Below, one piece after another: positions 49,281 to 57,905 of a DNA stretch of 64,000 nucleotides. The stretch comes from JANNBN01 sp031430595 (lineage in GTDB: Bacteria; Actinomycetota; Acidimicrobiia; Acidimicrobiales; JANYDT01). The stretch covers positions 1 through 64,000 of the forward strand of contig JANPBU010000031.1 of assembly GCA_031430595.1 (NCBI GenBank), read 5' to 3'. A model generated the notes under the pieces. It had not been told where the DNA came from. It searched no databases and was given only the letters and a program-made list of their open reading frames with translations. Numbering within the stretch: the stretch's first letter is position 1; each line of letters begins with the position of its first letter. The translations under genes and the position numbers were made by a program.

Positions 49281-50540
49281 ATGAAAAAACTGATTTCTTC
49301 GCTCGTCTGCGCGCTGAGCGTTACGGCGTCGTTGTTCGTCGGTGTCTCTCAGGCATCGGGTCAAGCCGCACCTCTTCCACGCTTTCTTCCGGCTGAGTCT
49401 GCGGGTTACACGCTCACGTCAACGTCCGAAGATGCAGCGTCAAGCGGATCAACCTACGTTGGCTACTTCGGAAATCAATCGAATACAAAGTCGATCGAAG
49501 TCACCGCTGACGCCACTCAGTCGGCTGATCTCACTTCCGATTTGAAGTCCCGGGCGAAGAAGGGTGAACGGGTTCACGGAAAACCAGCGGTCGTGTCAGT
49601 CGACGATACTGAGGTCTCGGTCGTTTGGCTTGAAAAGGGCAATCTTTACCGGGTGAAGTTTCGTGGAACCAGCCGAAAAGGGGTGTTGGCCTTCGCTCAA
49701 AATGTTCGCCCTACCGGCAAAGCCGACAGCTCGTTTACCGTCAAATCGTTGCCAGTAGGCCTATCGACCATCTACATAGGGCCCGAGAGTGGTTTGGCCG
49801 CTGGTGGCTATCAAGCTGAGTTTAACGAAACAGGTAAAGGCGATAACCGGGTCAGTCTTCTGGCGCTCAATGTAGATCCGAGATACATCAAAGTTGCTGT
49901 TTCGCAGTTACCCGATGCCGTCCCAACCACAGTGAGAGGGAAGCCCGGTTATCGGATTGGTGCATCGGGGGATCTCATTTCATTGCTTCTTTGGATGGAA
50001 CAGCCGAATCTTGCGTTGATAGTGGTTGCTGGGGTCCAGTCTCCGAGCACGTTTGCCGAATCCTTGATGCCTGTTGATGAGCCAACTTGGAAAGCAGCGA
50101 GCGATCTCGCCGCAGCGAATACCAGGGCGATCGAGTCGGGAAACTCTGGCCCCGTCGGACCCCCAGTCGCTGCTGGGAACATTGCCGACATTGCGTGGGC
50201 AGCATCTGTGAGCGCCCAATGTTTGATTTTCGCTGCTGGATCATCGACCGTCAGTGTGTGTGCTCCGGGAATTACTTCACCGACACTTGTGGCATGGAAG
50301 CCTCTCGTCGTCAAACAGAAAACGTTGGTATTCGGAATCGCCGGTGCAAATGTGACAACCGTTGTGGCGAAATCGGCGGGGGTGGAATTGATACGTATAC
50401 CTACACAGGTCGTCGTTGACCAACCGGGTCTTCGGTACTTTGCAATCGAACTTACGGTCAACCCGACGGCGGTGACCTTCGTGGGTCTCGACGCTGCTGG
50501 CGTTGAGCTTGGCCCAGCCACGGCAGCCCAACCCCGGTAA
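49281..50540 (+). CDS. Secreted protein, tandem paralog B
   Basis: About 419 residues from ATG 49281, 7 nt after AAGAAGG; ATG 49275 is too close to that site. Signal peptide (LISSLVCALSVTASLFVGV, cleavage near ASGQA). Same layout as paralog A: LPRFLPAESAGYTL, VVWLEKGNLYRVKFRGTSRKGVLAFAQNVRP, LLWMEQPNLALIVVAG, the pair AQCLIFAA/SVCAPG, and DQPGLRYFAIELTVN...GLDAAGVELGPAT. The two clearly derive from one duplication. Function unknown; extracellular or wall-associated. Confidence 0.8.
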   Translation: MKKLISSLVCALSVTASLFVGVSQASGQAAPLPRFLPAESAGYTLTSTSEDAASSGSTYVGYFGNQSNTKSIEVTADATQSADLTSDLKSRAKKGERVHGKPAVVSVDDTEVSVVWLEKGNLYRVKFRGTSRKGVLAFAQNVRPTGKADSSFTVKSLPVGLSTIYIGPESGLAAGGYQAEFNETGKGDNRVSLLALNVDPRYIKVAVSQLPDAVPTTVRGKPGYRIGASGDLISLLLWMEQPNLALIVVAGVQSPSTFAESLMPVDEPTWKAASDLAAANTRAIESGNSGPVGPPVAAGNIADIAWAASVSAQCLIFAAGSSTVSVCAPGITSPTLVAWKPLVVKQKTLVFGIAGANVTTVVAKSAGVELIRIPTQVVVDQPGLRYFAIELTVNPTAVTFVGLDAAGVELGPATAAQPR

Positions 50541-50582
50541 TTGGATGAATTCCGGCCTATTAAGCCGGAATTCCTCCAATTA
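50538..50582. terminator. Long bidirectional terminator overlapping two stop codons
   Basis: TAATTGGA-t-GAATTCCGGC (50538-50556) pairs with GCCGGAATTC-c-TCCAATTA (50564-50582): 18 bp with one mismatch around a 7-nt loop. It begins with the stop codon of paralog B and contains the last codons and stop of the convergent CobW gene. Confidence 0.85.
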
Positions 50583-51513
50583 GTGCGAGGGGTAGTGCGA
50601 CGGGCAATGTGATGATGACTAGATCCGTTGCGGTTTGACGTTCGGGCTCGGGTACCGAGGTGATATCTCGGCGGGCTCCAACAATCTGTACGAGTACTAA
50701 TCCGACGTCGGTAGTTGCAACTAGCCCCTTTACTCGAACAATACGCCCCGTCATTTGTTTTGGAAGGCCATCTAGCCACGCGCCTAGTTGGTAAAGACTC
50801 AGACTCTTTGGAACAGCGATGGTCTGCGTGCGATGAGCATCGAAAAGGGTGGCTGGCGGTGTCGCCGAGGGGCCTTGCGGGTGACGTGCGCCGAGCGATA
50901 ACAACTGACCGAGTGCACGTAAGTCGTTGGTTGGGTTGCGTTCGATCACTGGGGTTTTTCCAGCTAACGAGGCCAACTGTATGCGTGCAGATGTGAGTAG
51001 TGCCTGATCGAGAAGGTCGGTCTTCGTCAAAATAAGAAGATCGGCAGACACAATCTGCATCGCAAGATGTTGCTGCACCCATTCCGGAAGTGCACCTGGA
51101 ACAAGTTGATCGGCAGCAACAACGACAACGACACCATCCAACATGAAGCCAGCTGACCTTGCCCACGGCACCATACGTGGGGGTTCAGCGACCCCGCTCA
51201 GCTCAACGAGCAGGTGATCGGGTGGAATCGGTCGAGCCCGTAGTTGGTCAAAAGCAGCGCCCATGCCATCGATTGAACTGCAACAAACGCAACCGCCAGT
51301 CACTTCAATGACGTCACCGTGTCGGCTTCGAATCAGACCAGCATCGATATTGAGTGAGCCAACGTCGTTCACGATCACTGCGACGCGACGATCGGTTTTC
51401 AACAAAACCTCATTGATGAGTGTCGTCTTCCCAGCACCAAGGTAACCCCCAATAAAGGTGATGGGCACCCGCCTGCCATCCCACGGTAGAAACTCGGGTT
51501 CTTGATAACGCAT
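50560..51513 (-). CDS. CobW/G3E-family metal-chaperone GTPase
   Basis: About 317 residues from ATG 51513, which follows GGAGGAGGT; the longer frame to 51549 would include that ribosome site. P-loop GYLGAGKTT, Switch-like VIVNDVGSLNID, metal-binding GCVCC (CxCC) and the G4-like LTKTDLLD are all seen. The family delivers zinc or cobalt to client enzymes. The C-terminal CobW domain is short and lacks a His-rich tail. The usual Zur-box context was not seen. Convergent with paralog B, divergent from the DUF1905 gene. Confidence 0.9.
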   Translation of the reverse strand: MRYQEPEFLPWDGRRVPITFIGGYLGAGKTTLINEVLLKTDRRVAVIVNDVGSLNIDAGLIRSRHGDVIEVTGGCVCCSSIDGMGAAFDQLRARPIPPDHLLVELSGVAEPPRMVPWARSAGFMLDGVVVVVAADQLVPGALPEWVQQHLAMQIVSADLLILTKTDLLDQALLTSARIQLASLAGKTPVIERNPTNDLRALGQLLSLGARHPQGPSATPPATLFDAHRTQTIAVPKSLSLYQLGAWLDGLPKQMTGRIVRVKGLVATTDVGLVLVQIVGARRDITSVPEPERQTATDLVIITLPVALPLALIGGIPA

Positions 51514-51562
51514 AATGCCTTTAACCTCCTCCGGTAGGTTCACGGCCACTAGGTTATCGACG

Positions 51563-51880
51563 GTGAACGGAAAACCTGTATTGACGTTTGATGCTGAGTT
51601 GTGGTGTTACTCGGGTGAAAATGCTTGGTACTTCTTGACGCTTCCGAGCGCCATTTCCGAAGAAATTAGAGCTGAAACTGAGGGGCAGCGGCGCGGCTTT
51701 GGGTCGGTTCGGGTGCAGGTGAGCATCGGTGAAATGAGTTGGTACACATCGGTGTTTCCTGACTCAAAAAGTGGCTGTTTTGTGCTTCCGATTAAGAAGC
51801 AGGTGAGGCGTCACGAAGAGATCGAAATCGGCGACGTCGTCAATGTCAGTGTGCAGATCATCGAACTCGGCCAGGCCTGA
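51563..51880 (+). CDS. DUF1905 domain protein
   Basis: About 105 residues from GTG 51563; the frame is open back to 51515 but would overlap the ribosome site of the divergent CobW gene. The sequence FDAELWCYSGENAWYFLTLPSAISEEIR, RRGFGSVRVQVSIGEMSWYTSVFPDSKSGCFVLPIKK and GDVVNVSVQI matches the small beta-barrel DUF1905 throughout. Function unknown. Confidence 0.88.
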   Translation: MNGKPVLTFDAELWCYSGENAWYFLTLPSAISEEIRAETEGQRRGFGSVRVQVSIGEMSWYTSVFPDSKSGCFVLPIKKQVRRHEEIEIGDVVNVSVQIIELGQA

Positions 51881-51890
51881 CGGGTTCGGG

Positions 51891-52172
51891 TTAGAGCAAG
51901 GCTTCGGCGATTTGTTCTAGCGACGGATTGACCATCGCAGTACCCTTCACCACAAGCGTCGGAACTGTTTCATTGCCGCGAGCGACCGACCGAACAAAGG
52001 CAGCGTGATCGGGATCGTCCCAGATATTGCGCTTCTCAAATGCGAGACCGGCCTTACTCATACGACGTTCGAGCGACGAACAAAACCCGCAACCCGGACG
52101 CCAGTACATCACGATGTCGGGTACCGGGCCAGGTGTTGGCACAACTTCTGCTGTTTCGAGCGGATCGATCAT
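51891..52172 (-). CDS. Mycoredoxin/glutaredoxin-like protein
   Basis: 93 residues, thioredoxin fold, active site C28-G-F-C31 (RPGCGFC) and cis-Pro region ETVPTLVV. Actinobacterial mycoredoxins use mycothiol to reduce mixed disulfides; the usual motif is CPYC or CGYC, so CGFC fits. It follows the CcdA-type gene by 10 bp on the same strand, suggesting thiol redox exchange between cytosol and envelope. Confidence 0.9.
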   Translation of the reverse strand: MIDPLETAEVVPTPGPVPDIVMYWRPGCGFCSSLERRMSKAGLAFEKRNIWDDPDHAAFVRSVARGNETVPTLVVKGTAMVNPSLEQIAEALL

Positions 52173-52182
52173 GAGGACAATA

Positions 52183-53094
52183 TTACTTACTCAAGTCGCC
52201 GCGCTGAGTACGCCAGAGGGCACTGCCGATTAGCCCGACGAGTATCGCAAGTACACCGATCATTACCCCGCTGTTGAGGGCTACGAAACTGCGGGCTCGG
52301 TCAGAAAACCGAAACATCGATTCAGCGAGTGAACTACCTCTGACTTGACCCGACGGTGTGTTGCGGACGGCTCGTTCGTACCAGCCGTAATACGTGACGT
52401 AGCTTCCGGCGAGAAGCAGCAACACTGCTGAAGCCCTCTGTATGTAGGGTTGTGTCCGTTGCATTCCGCGCACGAACGACTGCTGGGCGAGCGATACGGC
52501 TATCGATAAACTAATGACTACCAGGCCCATTCCTACAGCGAACCCGATGTAGAGAAGAACCCCATCGACGACGCGCCCTGCCGTGAAGCTAGTTCCGACC
52601 TGAGCTAGGAATATGGAAAGGGTGCAGCCCAACGACACGATTGCGTAGGAAATTCCGTAGAGAAACATGCCCCGCGAACTTAAGGTTCCTGCTTTGGCCG
52701 ACGCGTGTTGAGCCGGATTGGGTAGCAAAAGTTTGGGCTGGAAGCCAAACAACATCGACGTTGCCAATCCAACAAGAACAATCCCAATGACCATGGTCAC
52801 CCATGGTCCAACTTCGAGCACCGCTGATGAGATGTTTCGAACAATGGCCCCGATGACGCCGAACACAACAACGAAACCAGCAGTAACTAGCGAACCCGCT
52901 TTGGTTGCCCTGAGAATCCGTCGGGCCGGGTTCATCGCCGATGGACCGTTGTTAGAACCATCATTGGTGGCTCCACCGGCAGCATCGGAATTCACAAACG
53001 CACCAAGATAGGCGGGCAACATAGCGAAGCCACATGGGTTAAACGCAGACACAGCCCCCGTAGTTATGGCGAGAGCCAGCGGAATTCCGAACAC
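52183..53094 (-). CDS. CcdA/DsbD-type thiol-disulfide membrane transporter
   Basis: About 303 residues from GTG 53094; the frame upstream would overlap the PAQR gene and lacks family-like residues. Six or more transmembrane helices. The signature GAVSAFNPCGFAMLPAYLGAF has the first redox cysteine, and GISYAIVSLGCTLSIFLAQVG has the second, as in CcdA. It carries electrons from cytosolic thioredoxin to extracytoplasmic thiol proteins. It has an added C-terminal helix pair and is followed by the mycoredoxin. Confidence 0.88.
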   Translation of the reverse strand: MFGIPLALAITTGAVSAFNPCGFAMLPAYLGAFVNSDAAGGATNDGSNNGPSAMNPARRILRATKAGSLVTAGFVVVFGVIGAIVRNISSAVLEVGPWVTMVIGIVLVGLATSMLFGFQPKLLLPNPAQHASAKAGTLSSRGMFLYGISYAIVSLGCTLSIFLAQVGTSFTAGRVVDGVLLYIGFAVGMGLVVISLSIAVSLAQQSFVRGMQRTQPYIQRASAVLLLLAGSYVTYYGWYERAVRNTPSGQVRGSSLAESMFRFSDRARSFVALNSGVMIGVLAILVGLIGSALWRTQRGDLSK

Positions 53095-53147
53095 AGCGTC
53101 TATTCTCGCGCCAGCAGCCCGGCATACGAAACCCTGACCCGCCCCAA

Positions 53148-53882
53148 CTATGCGGTGAGCGCTAGCCAGTTTCCGGCAAAGTGACACGCAGCAGCCGCGA
53201 TCACATAGAGATGCCATACCTCGTGGTAGCCAAATACTGCCGGGTTAGGGTTTGGGCGTCGCAGATAGAGCGTGATACCCCCCGATGAGTACAGCACCCC
53301 GCCAATGATGAAGAGAGCGCTGGCTGCAGGCACCAACTGGCGAAACAGCGAAGGCGCGGCAGCTACGGCAGCCCAACCAATCGCAATGTAGAGGACTCCT
53401 CCGAGTACTCGAGCTTGGTTACGCCACACCACCTTGAGTAATACCCCGGTGATCGCAGAAACCCAGACGGCCGCCAAAAGAGGAATACCAATACGGCGGG
53501 GTAACGTTACGAGACAGGTGGGGGTGTACGACCCGGCAATCAGCAGATAAATCATTGAGTGGTCGAACCAGCGCATCCACTGACGAAAACGGTCGGTGCC
53601 AACCATTCGGTTATACAGCGAACTAGACGTGAACAAGCCAATGAGCGTTGCCCCGTAAATGGCGGCGGCAGCTTTTGCCAGGGTGGTTGGGGCGGATACT
53701 ACTAGCGCAACCACTCCGAGACACGCAACGGGAAGTGCGATTTGATGTGATCGGCCACGAAGCAATGGAAACGTGGGAGCGTCGGAGCGTTCTAGCCCCA
53801 CTGGCGTTGCGACTCGCCGGATATGATCTCGAATCACCGGGATTGCCTCATTTGCGTACCCTGACTTCATTGTGAAGTGCAA
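53148..53882 (-). CDS. PAQR/hemolysin III family membrane protein
   Basis: 244 residues, seven transmembrane helices. Conserved residues: SSLYNRM (Ser and following helix), RWFDHSMIYLLIAGSYTP (Asp-His), and FGYHEVWHLYVIAAAACHF (His residues). These match the zinc site of PAQR receptors and bacterial YqfA/hemolysin III, possibly a ceramidase-like hydrolase. The first 34 bp overlap the MOSC gene, so they are cotranscribed. Confidence 0.9.
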   Translation of the reverse strand: MHFTMKSGYANEAIPVIRDHIRRVATPVGLERSDAPTFPLLRGRSHQIALPVACLGVVALVVSAPTTLAKAAAAIYGATLIGLFTSSSLYNRMVGTDRFRQWMRWFDHSMIYLLIAGSYTPTCLVTLPRRIGIPLLAAVWVSAITGVLLKVVWRNQARVLGGVLYIAIGWAAVAAAPSLFRQLVPAASALFIIGGVLYSSGGITLYLRRPNPNPAVFGYHEVWHLYVIAAAACHFAGNWLALTA

Positions 53883-54675
53883 TCACACCGGTTTGTATCA
53901 CGCTTGCGTACACCCGGCTGAGGCTACCGGCAGCAGTGAAGTGAATGCGTTGAGGGTCACGATCACTGAACCATCGAGCATTTTTGGCGCAAGGAATACT
54001 ATATGAACTTACTTCCGCAATTACGGTGCCGATCTGTAGCAAGGTTCCCGGTACAACGTACTTCCAGTCCAGACCACTGATGCTTACATTCTCACCAGCC
54101 GAGCCCGGTTGAATCGGATGCCCTTCAGCTTGTAGGCCGGCAACCACTTCAGCCGACCACAGGCATAACGCCTGCCATGCCCGGCCGTGATGTTTGCGGG
54201 TCGCTTGACGGTCACCGTCAATTCCACGGGCCAAAATAACGGCCGTATCGATCGGCGTTTTAGGTACGCCACCATTCGAAATGAACAAACCTGACACTGA
54301 ACCAACGGAGGGTGGGCGATCGAGCAGAGCCCGAACACGAGCAGACGCGGTGTGCCATAACCGCAGTGATTCATTAACGCATTGTTCGAGACGAACCCGG
54401 TCGATTGGGGGGTCGAGTTTGCGTATTGCTGCGACGCCGATACTGAAGTTATTCGAGAAGGAAATGCGAAACCGAAACAGATCTGGAGTCAGATTCAGGC
54501 TGGCTGCGAGGTCGTTGAACACGGCCTGTTGAGAGGCCAAAGCCCCGTGTATTTGCGTATCATCAGAGAAAGTACCGTCGAGAGTTTCGAGCAAACCCCA
54601 CCACAACGGATCGAGATCGCGGATGGTGTGTAATAGGTCGTCGAGCGTGTAGTCGGAAGCAGGAACAAGAGGCAC
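53848..54675 (-). CDS. MOSC-domain protein with N-terminal helical extension
   Basis: 275 residues. The C-terminal half is a YiiM-like MOSC domain: VSGLFISNGGVPKTPID, ARGIDGDRQATRKHHGR, GSAGENVSISGLDW and the active cysteine in YSIPCAKNARWF. MOSC proteins move sulfur or handle molybdenum-cofactor-dependent reductions. The N-terminal about 120 residues are helical (DDLLHTIRDLDPLWWGLLETLDG, VNESLRLWHTASARVRALL) and unlike standard MOSC proteins. GTG start directly after the zinc-ribbon stop (TAAGTG). Confidence 0.85.
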   Translation of the reverse strand: MPLVPASDYTLDDLLHTIRDLDPLWWGLLETLDGTFSDDTQIHGALASQQAVFNDLAASLNLTPDLFRFRISFSNNFSIGVAAIRKLDPPIDRVRLEQCVNESLRLWHTASARVRALLDRPPSVGSVSGLFISNGGVPKTPIDTAVILARGIDGDRQATRKHHGRAWQALCLWSAEVVAGLQAEGHPIQPGSAGENVSISGLDWKYVVPGTLLQIGTVIAEVSSYSIPCAKNARWFSDRDPQRIHFTAAGSLSRVYASVIQTGVIALHNEVRVRK

Positions 54676-54942
54676 TTACGATTTACCTCGACTACCAAAC
54701 GATTTCAAAGAGAAATCTATGTCAACTTGCTTTCTTGCAGAATAGGTACGGTTACAGGTAAGACAGCGCATCACGTCACGATCAATCCTGATTGGTTCAA
54801 ACGCATCGTTGCCGCAGCCGATACATGGTGTTGACCCGTCGCGACGAACTGACGAAACGGAACTCAGGGGCCCGTGGTAACCGGCGCCCCGAGACGCAAC
54901 GTGTCCGACCAAACCCCTCCATATGCCATCCGGAAATTTCAT
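54676..54942 (-). CDS. Small zinc-ribbon protein
   Basis: 88 residues with two knuckles CIGC and CLTC about 20 residues apart, so a zinc ribbon is likely. The flanking sequence is basic (FGSRGKS end). It directly abuts the MOSC gene and follows the esterase by 9 bp. No specific function recognised. Confidence 0.65.
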   Translation of the reverse strand: MKFPDGIWRGLVGHVASRGAGYHGPLSSVSSVRRDGSTPCIGCGNDAFEPIRIDRDVMRCLTCNRTYSARKQVDIDFSLKSFGSRGKS

Positions 54943-54951
54943 ATCCGAAAT

Positions 54952-56523
54952 TTAGAACCAAACAGATCGCTCTGCGGCAAATGGGTCAAATTTGAGTCCT
55001 TCTGATCCATCGTTGTGAAACTGGTAAACGGGACGGCGCTCATCTTCGGCAGGCCAATCTTCGAGGGGCGCTTGCCCCTGAGCAAACCATGTCCATGCTT
55101 CATGCATGTGAATGGCAAGGTCTTCGAGAGTTTCGTCGTTGCCTACGAACATGTCGACTGCGCGCTGATGAAGCGCGTCGAATACGAACGGAATTTCGAG
55201 CGCATGGCATGATCCGAGACCGCCGCCGAAAGCCGTGGTTGGCCAGGCGAACAGGTATTGCCAGCTTGGGGTGGCGCTTTCACGAAGTGCGTCTGCGAGT
55301 TGCTGTGCTGGTTGACGAAACACGGTGTCTGTCTCGATCGCCGACCAGATTTGTCCGGGTGTCGCCTCGGGATGCAGACCCCGATACGTCGCCAGCACAT
55401 TTGCGCTGTGTTCACTGTCGAAGTGTTCAGAATTAAAACGACCAGCCAGGCGCTGTGCCAGCCCTTCGTCGTTAAGGGATGCAACAGATGGGTCGAACGC
55501 CGTGAAGAGCCGGAACTCGTCGCGATTGGTTCCGTGAAGTACAGCTGACACATTTGCCCCGGTTCGACTTCGAATCGCGTCGAACGGTGTAAGCGGAAGT
55601 AGGTCGGTGCCGTGAGTTGGCTGAAACGGAAGCCCACCATGTTCACCAGCACCAATGACAGCATTTTGAGCATCAAGAATTTGTGTCACGCTCAGGGTCG
55701 AAAGTTGGGAGACGTCTGAGATGTTCGCCGCCTGCATGAATGACTTCGTGACGGCGTGCGACTTGTCAGCCGGCCAAGTATGCGCGCCGGCCCCACTTTG
55801 CAAAATTGCACGATGAATCAGCCCTTTTGCCCCAGGCATCGCCAGCAACGCAGTGACCGAGAAAGCACCCGCCGATTCACCGAACACGGTTACCCGGGCC
55901 GGATCTCCCCCGAACGCCGCAATGTTGTCATGAACCCATTGCAGCGCTAACAGTTGATCGCTGAGGCCAGCATTTCCTGAACCTGCAAGGTCGGGATGGC
56001 TGAGATAACCAAGCGCCCCAAGGCGGTAGTTAATCGTTACGACAATCACGTCTCCGTTTCCGGCAAACCGCGAACCGTCGTACCAGGGGGTTGACCCTGA
56101 TCCGGTCAGGTAGGCGCCGCCATGAATCCACACCATGACCGGTCGCGTGCCAGAAAGAGCGTCGGCGACCGCACCATCAGAAGCGCCATTGGAAGCATGT
56201 TCGATGGCGTCGGTTGACGCCCATACGTTGAGGGTGAGGCACCGTGCCTCGTCGAACTCGGGGGAGTCTGCCCCGAACGCGCTTTCCAACAGACCGGGGG
56301 TTTGGGGTGCGATCGGCCCGAACGTGTCGGCCAAGTGGATCGTTGCTGACCCCACCTTCGCCACCGCAGGGCGAAATCGGTATTGACCAACCGGTGGTTC
56401 GGCGAACTCGATACCGCGGAACACGCGCACTTCACTTGTTGTACCTATTGTCTCGCCATCTTGGACTACTCCGACTACTGCGTCGCCGTTAGAAAGGGTG
56501 ATCGGGGTCAGCGAGGAATCCAT
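54952..56523 (-). CDS. Type-B carboxylesterase/lipase family protein
   Basis: About 523 residues from ATG 56523. Alpha/beta hydrolase: oxyanion region VMVWIHGGAYLTGSG, nucleophile elbow GESAGAFS, Glu region and a His in GSCHALEIPFVF. No signal peptide with this start, so intracellular unless the start is wrong. It hydrolyses carboxylic esters; physiological substrate unknown. First gene of a six-gene minus-strand run. Confidence 0.92.
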   Translation of the reverse strand: MDSSLTPITLSNGDAVVGVVQDGETIGTTSEVRVFRGIEFAEPPVGQYRFRPAVAKVGSATIHLADTFGPIAPQTPGLLESAFGADSPEFDEARCLTLNVWASTDAIEHASNGASDGAVADALSGTRPVMVWIHGGAYLTGSGSTPWYDGSRFAGNGDVIVVTINYRLGALGYLSHPDLAGSGNAGLSDQLLALQWVHDNIAAFGGDPARVTVFGESAGAFSVTALLAMPGAKGLIHRAILQSGAGAHTWPADKSHAVTKSFMQAANISDVSQLSTLSVTQILDAQNAVIGAGEHGGLPFQPTHGTDLLPLTPFDAIRSRTGANVSAVLHGTNRDEFRLFTAFDPSVASLNDEGLAQRLAGRFNSEHFDSEHSANVLATYRGLHPEATPGQIWSAIETDTVFRQPAQQLADALRESATPSWQYLFAWPTTAFGGGLGSCHALEIPFVFDALHQRAVDMFVGNDETLEDLAIHMHEAWTWFAQGQAPLEDWPAEDERRPVYQFHNDGSEGLKFDPFAAERSVWF

Positions 56524-56601
56524 ATACCTCAAACGGTACCCCGAATACGGTCCAACTACGCCAATCGGTACTGGCCGCAACGGGCTAAGTTTTTGTTCGA
56601 C

Positions 56602-57291
56602 ATGAGTTCACAAGATGACCAGCAACACCGCCTTGGGTTACCAATGCCCCCAATCGATTCGGGTTGGCGCAGTCGCCGAAACGTGTGGCGAGAGTCAGCA
56701 GTACGATACGGATGGGACCGGTTGTGCCTCTACGGTTCAGTTGGGCCGCAGTCGCGCCGGGCGCAATCGTTCGGTTCGTTCGGTGCCGGCAGCATCATTA
56801 TGTTCCCGTGGGTTTCGCTGTACGGCGAGACGTGGATGCGCATTGGTGAAGGCACGATGATTGGTCAACACTGCGCGTTGGCGGTAGGTATGGCACCCGG
56901 CCAAGAGATGATGACGAATCCCGTACTGTCCATTGGTAATCGTTGTCTGATCGGGCGGGGGAGCGGAATCGTCGCCCATTGGGGGGTACACATTGGTGAC
57001 GATGTTTTTACCGGTCACAACGTGTACATCACCGACCAGAATCACGGTTACGAAGACATCACTCGACCAATAGGCGCGCAGACTATGCCAGAAAAGCCTG
57101 TTCGCATAGGGAGTGGATCTTGGATCGGTCACGGTGCCATCGTTCTTCCAGGGGTAACCATTGGCGAACATGTCACGGTGGCGGGCGGTTCAGTCGTCAC
57201 TAAAGATGTTCCCGATAGGTCGGTAGTCGCCGGAAACCCTGCCCGGATCATTCGTCAGCATGACCCTCAAGCTGGCTGGAAGCGCACGTGA
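56602..57291 (+). CDS. Left-handed beta-helix acetyltransferase (LacA/MaA-like)
   Basis: About 229 residues from ATG 56602; the open frame before that runs through the esterase gene. Hexapeptide repeats start near MFPWVSLYGETWMRIGEGTMIGQ and continue to IGSGSWIGHGAIVLPGVTIGEHVTVAGGSVVTKDVPDRSVVAGNPARII. The catalytic-type H (DQNHGYED) is present. O-acetylation of a sugar or glycan is expected. It overlaps the next gene by 4 bp and is divergent from the esterase. Confidence 0.9.
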   Translation: MSSQDDQQHRLGLPMPPIDSGWRSRRNVWRESAVRYGWDRLCLYGSVGPQSRRAQSFGSFGAGSIIMFPWVSLYGETWMRIGEGTMIGQHCALAVGMAPGQEMMTNPVLSIGNRCLIGRGSGIVAHWGVHIGDDVFTGHNVYITDQNHGYEDITRPIGAQTMPEKPVRIGSGSWIGHGAIVLPGVTIGEHVTVAGGSVVTKDVPDRSVVAGNPARIIRQHDPQAGWKRT

Positions 57292-57893
57292 GCGGTTCAC
57301 GGTTCGCAGCGTTGCTTGCCGACCCGAACTGCAACGAGGAATGCACCCTTCGATCCACGTTCGGTTTCATGGCCTTTCACGGCGGAAACCTTGAACGCAT
57401 GACCGATGTGATCGGCCGCATAGCTGCCGAGCGAAGTGGCGCTTCGTTTTACGGTGTGATTCAGGTGGCGCCGCTGCGCGAGCACCTTCCCTCTATCGAA
57501 GTTAGGCCAGAACACTCACCCAAACTGAAGTCGTTCATCGAACATGTTGATGTGGCAATTGCACTGCATGGTTATGGTCGCCAAGACCTGTGGACGAGCC
57601 TGCTACTCGGTGGCCGAAACCGAGAGTTGGCTCGGTTACTTGCGGCCAGGCTTCGTCTGGCGCTTCCGGAATTCATTCATGTTGATGACCTTGTTGACAT
57701 ACCGACCGACCTTGCTGGGCAGCATTTACGCAATCCCGTGAACCTTCCGGTGCTCGGGGGCGTCCAAATCGAACTTCCTCCGCGTATACGCGGGCTGACC
57801 CCTCATTCGTCAACCATGGCTCGCGAAGATGGTCGCATAAGTTGGACGAATACGTTGATTGACGTACTGGTCGAAACAGCAGCTCGCTGGTGA
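57288..57893 (+). CDS. Poly-gamma-glutamate hydrolase-like protein (PF05908 type)
   Basis: 201 residues, GTG start within the previous stop. The motif FHGGNLE (H31, E36 in HGGxxE) and LHGYG (H94) match the zinc-binding pattern of phage-type poly-gamma-glutamate hydrolases. The family cleaves gamma-linked glutamate polymers. No signal peptide, so the substrate would be intracellular or imported, or the activity differs. It is followed by an Asp/Glu racemase, a functional hint. Confidence 0.75.
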   Translation: MSGSRFAALLADPNCNEECTLRSTFGFMAFHGGNLERMTDVIGRIAAERSGASFYGVIQVAPLREHLPSIEVRPEHSPKLKSFIEHVDVAIALHGYGRQDLWTSLLLGGRNRELARLLAARLRLALPEFIHVDDLVDIPTDLAGQHLRNPVNLPVLGGVQIELPPRIRGLTPHSSTMAREDGRISWTNTLIDVLVETAARW

Positions 57894-57905
57894 CAAGATG
57901 TATGT

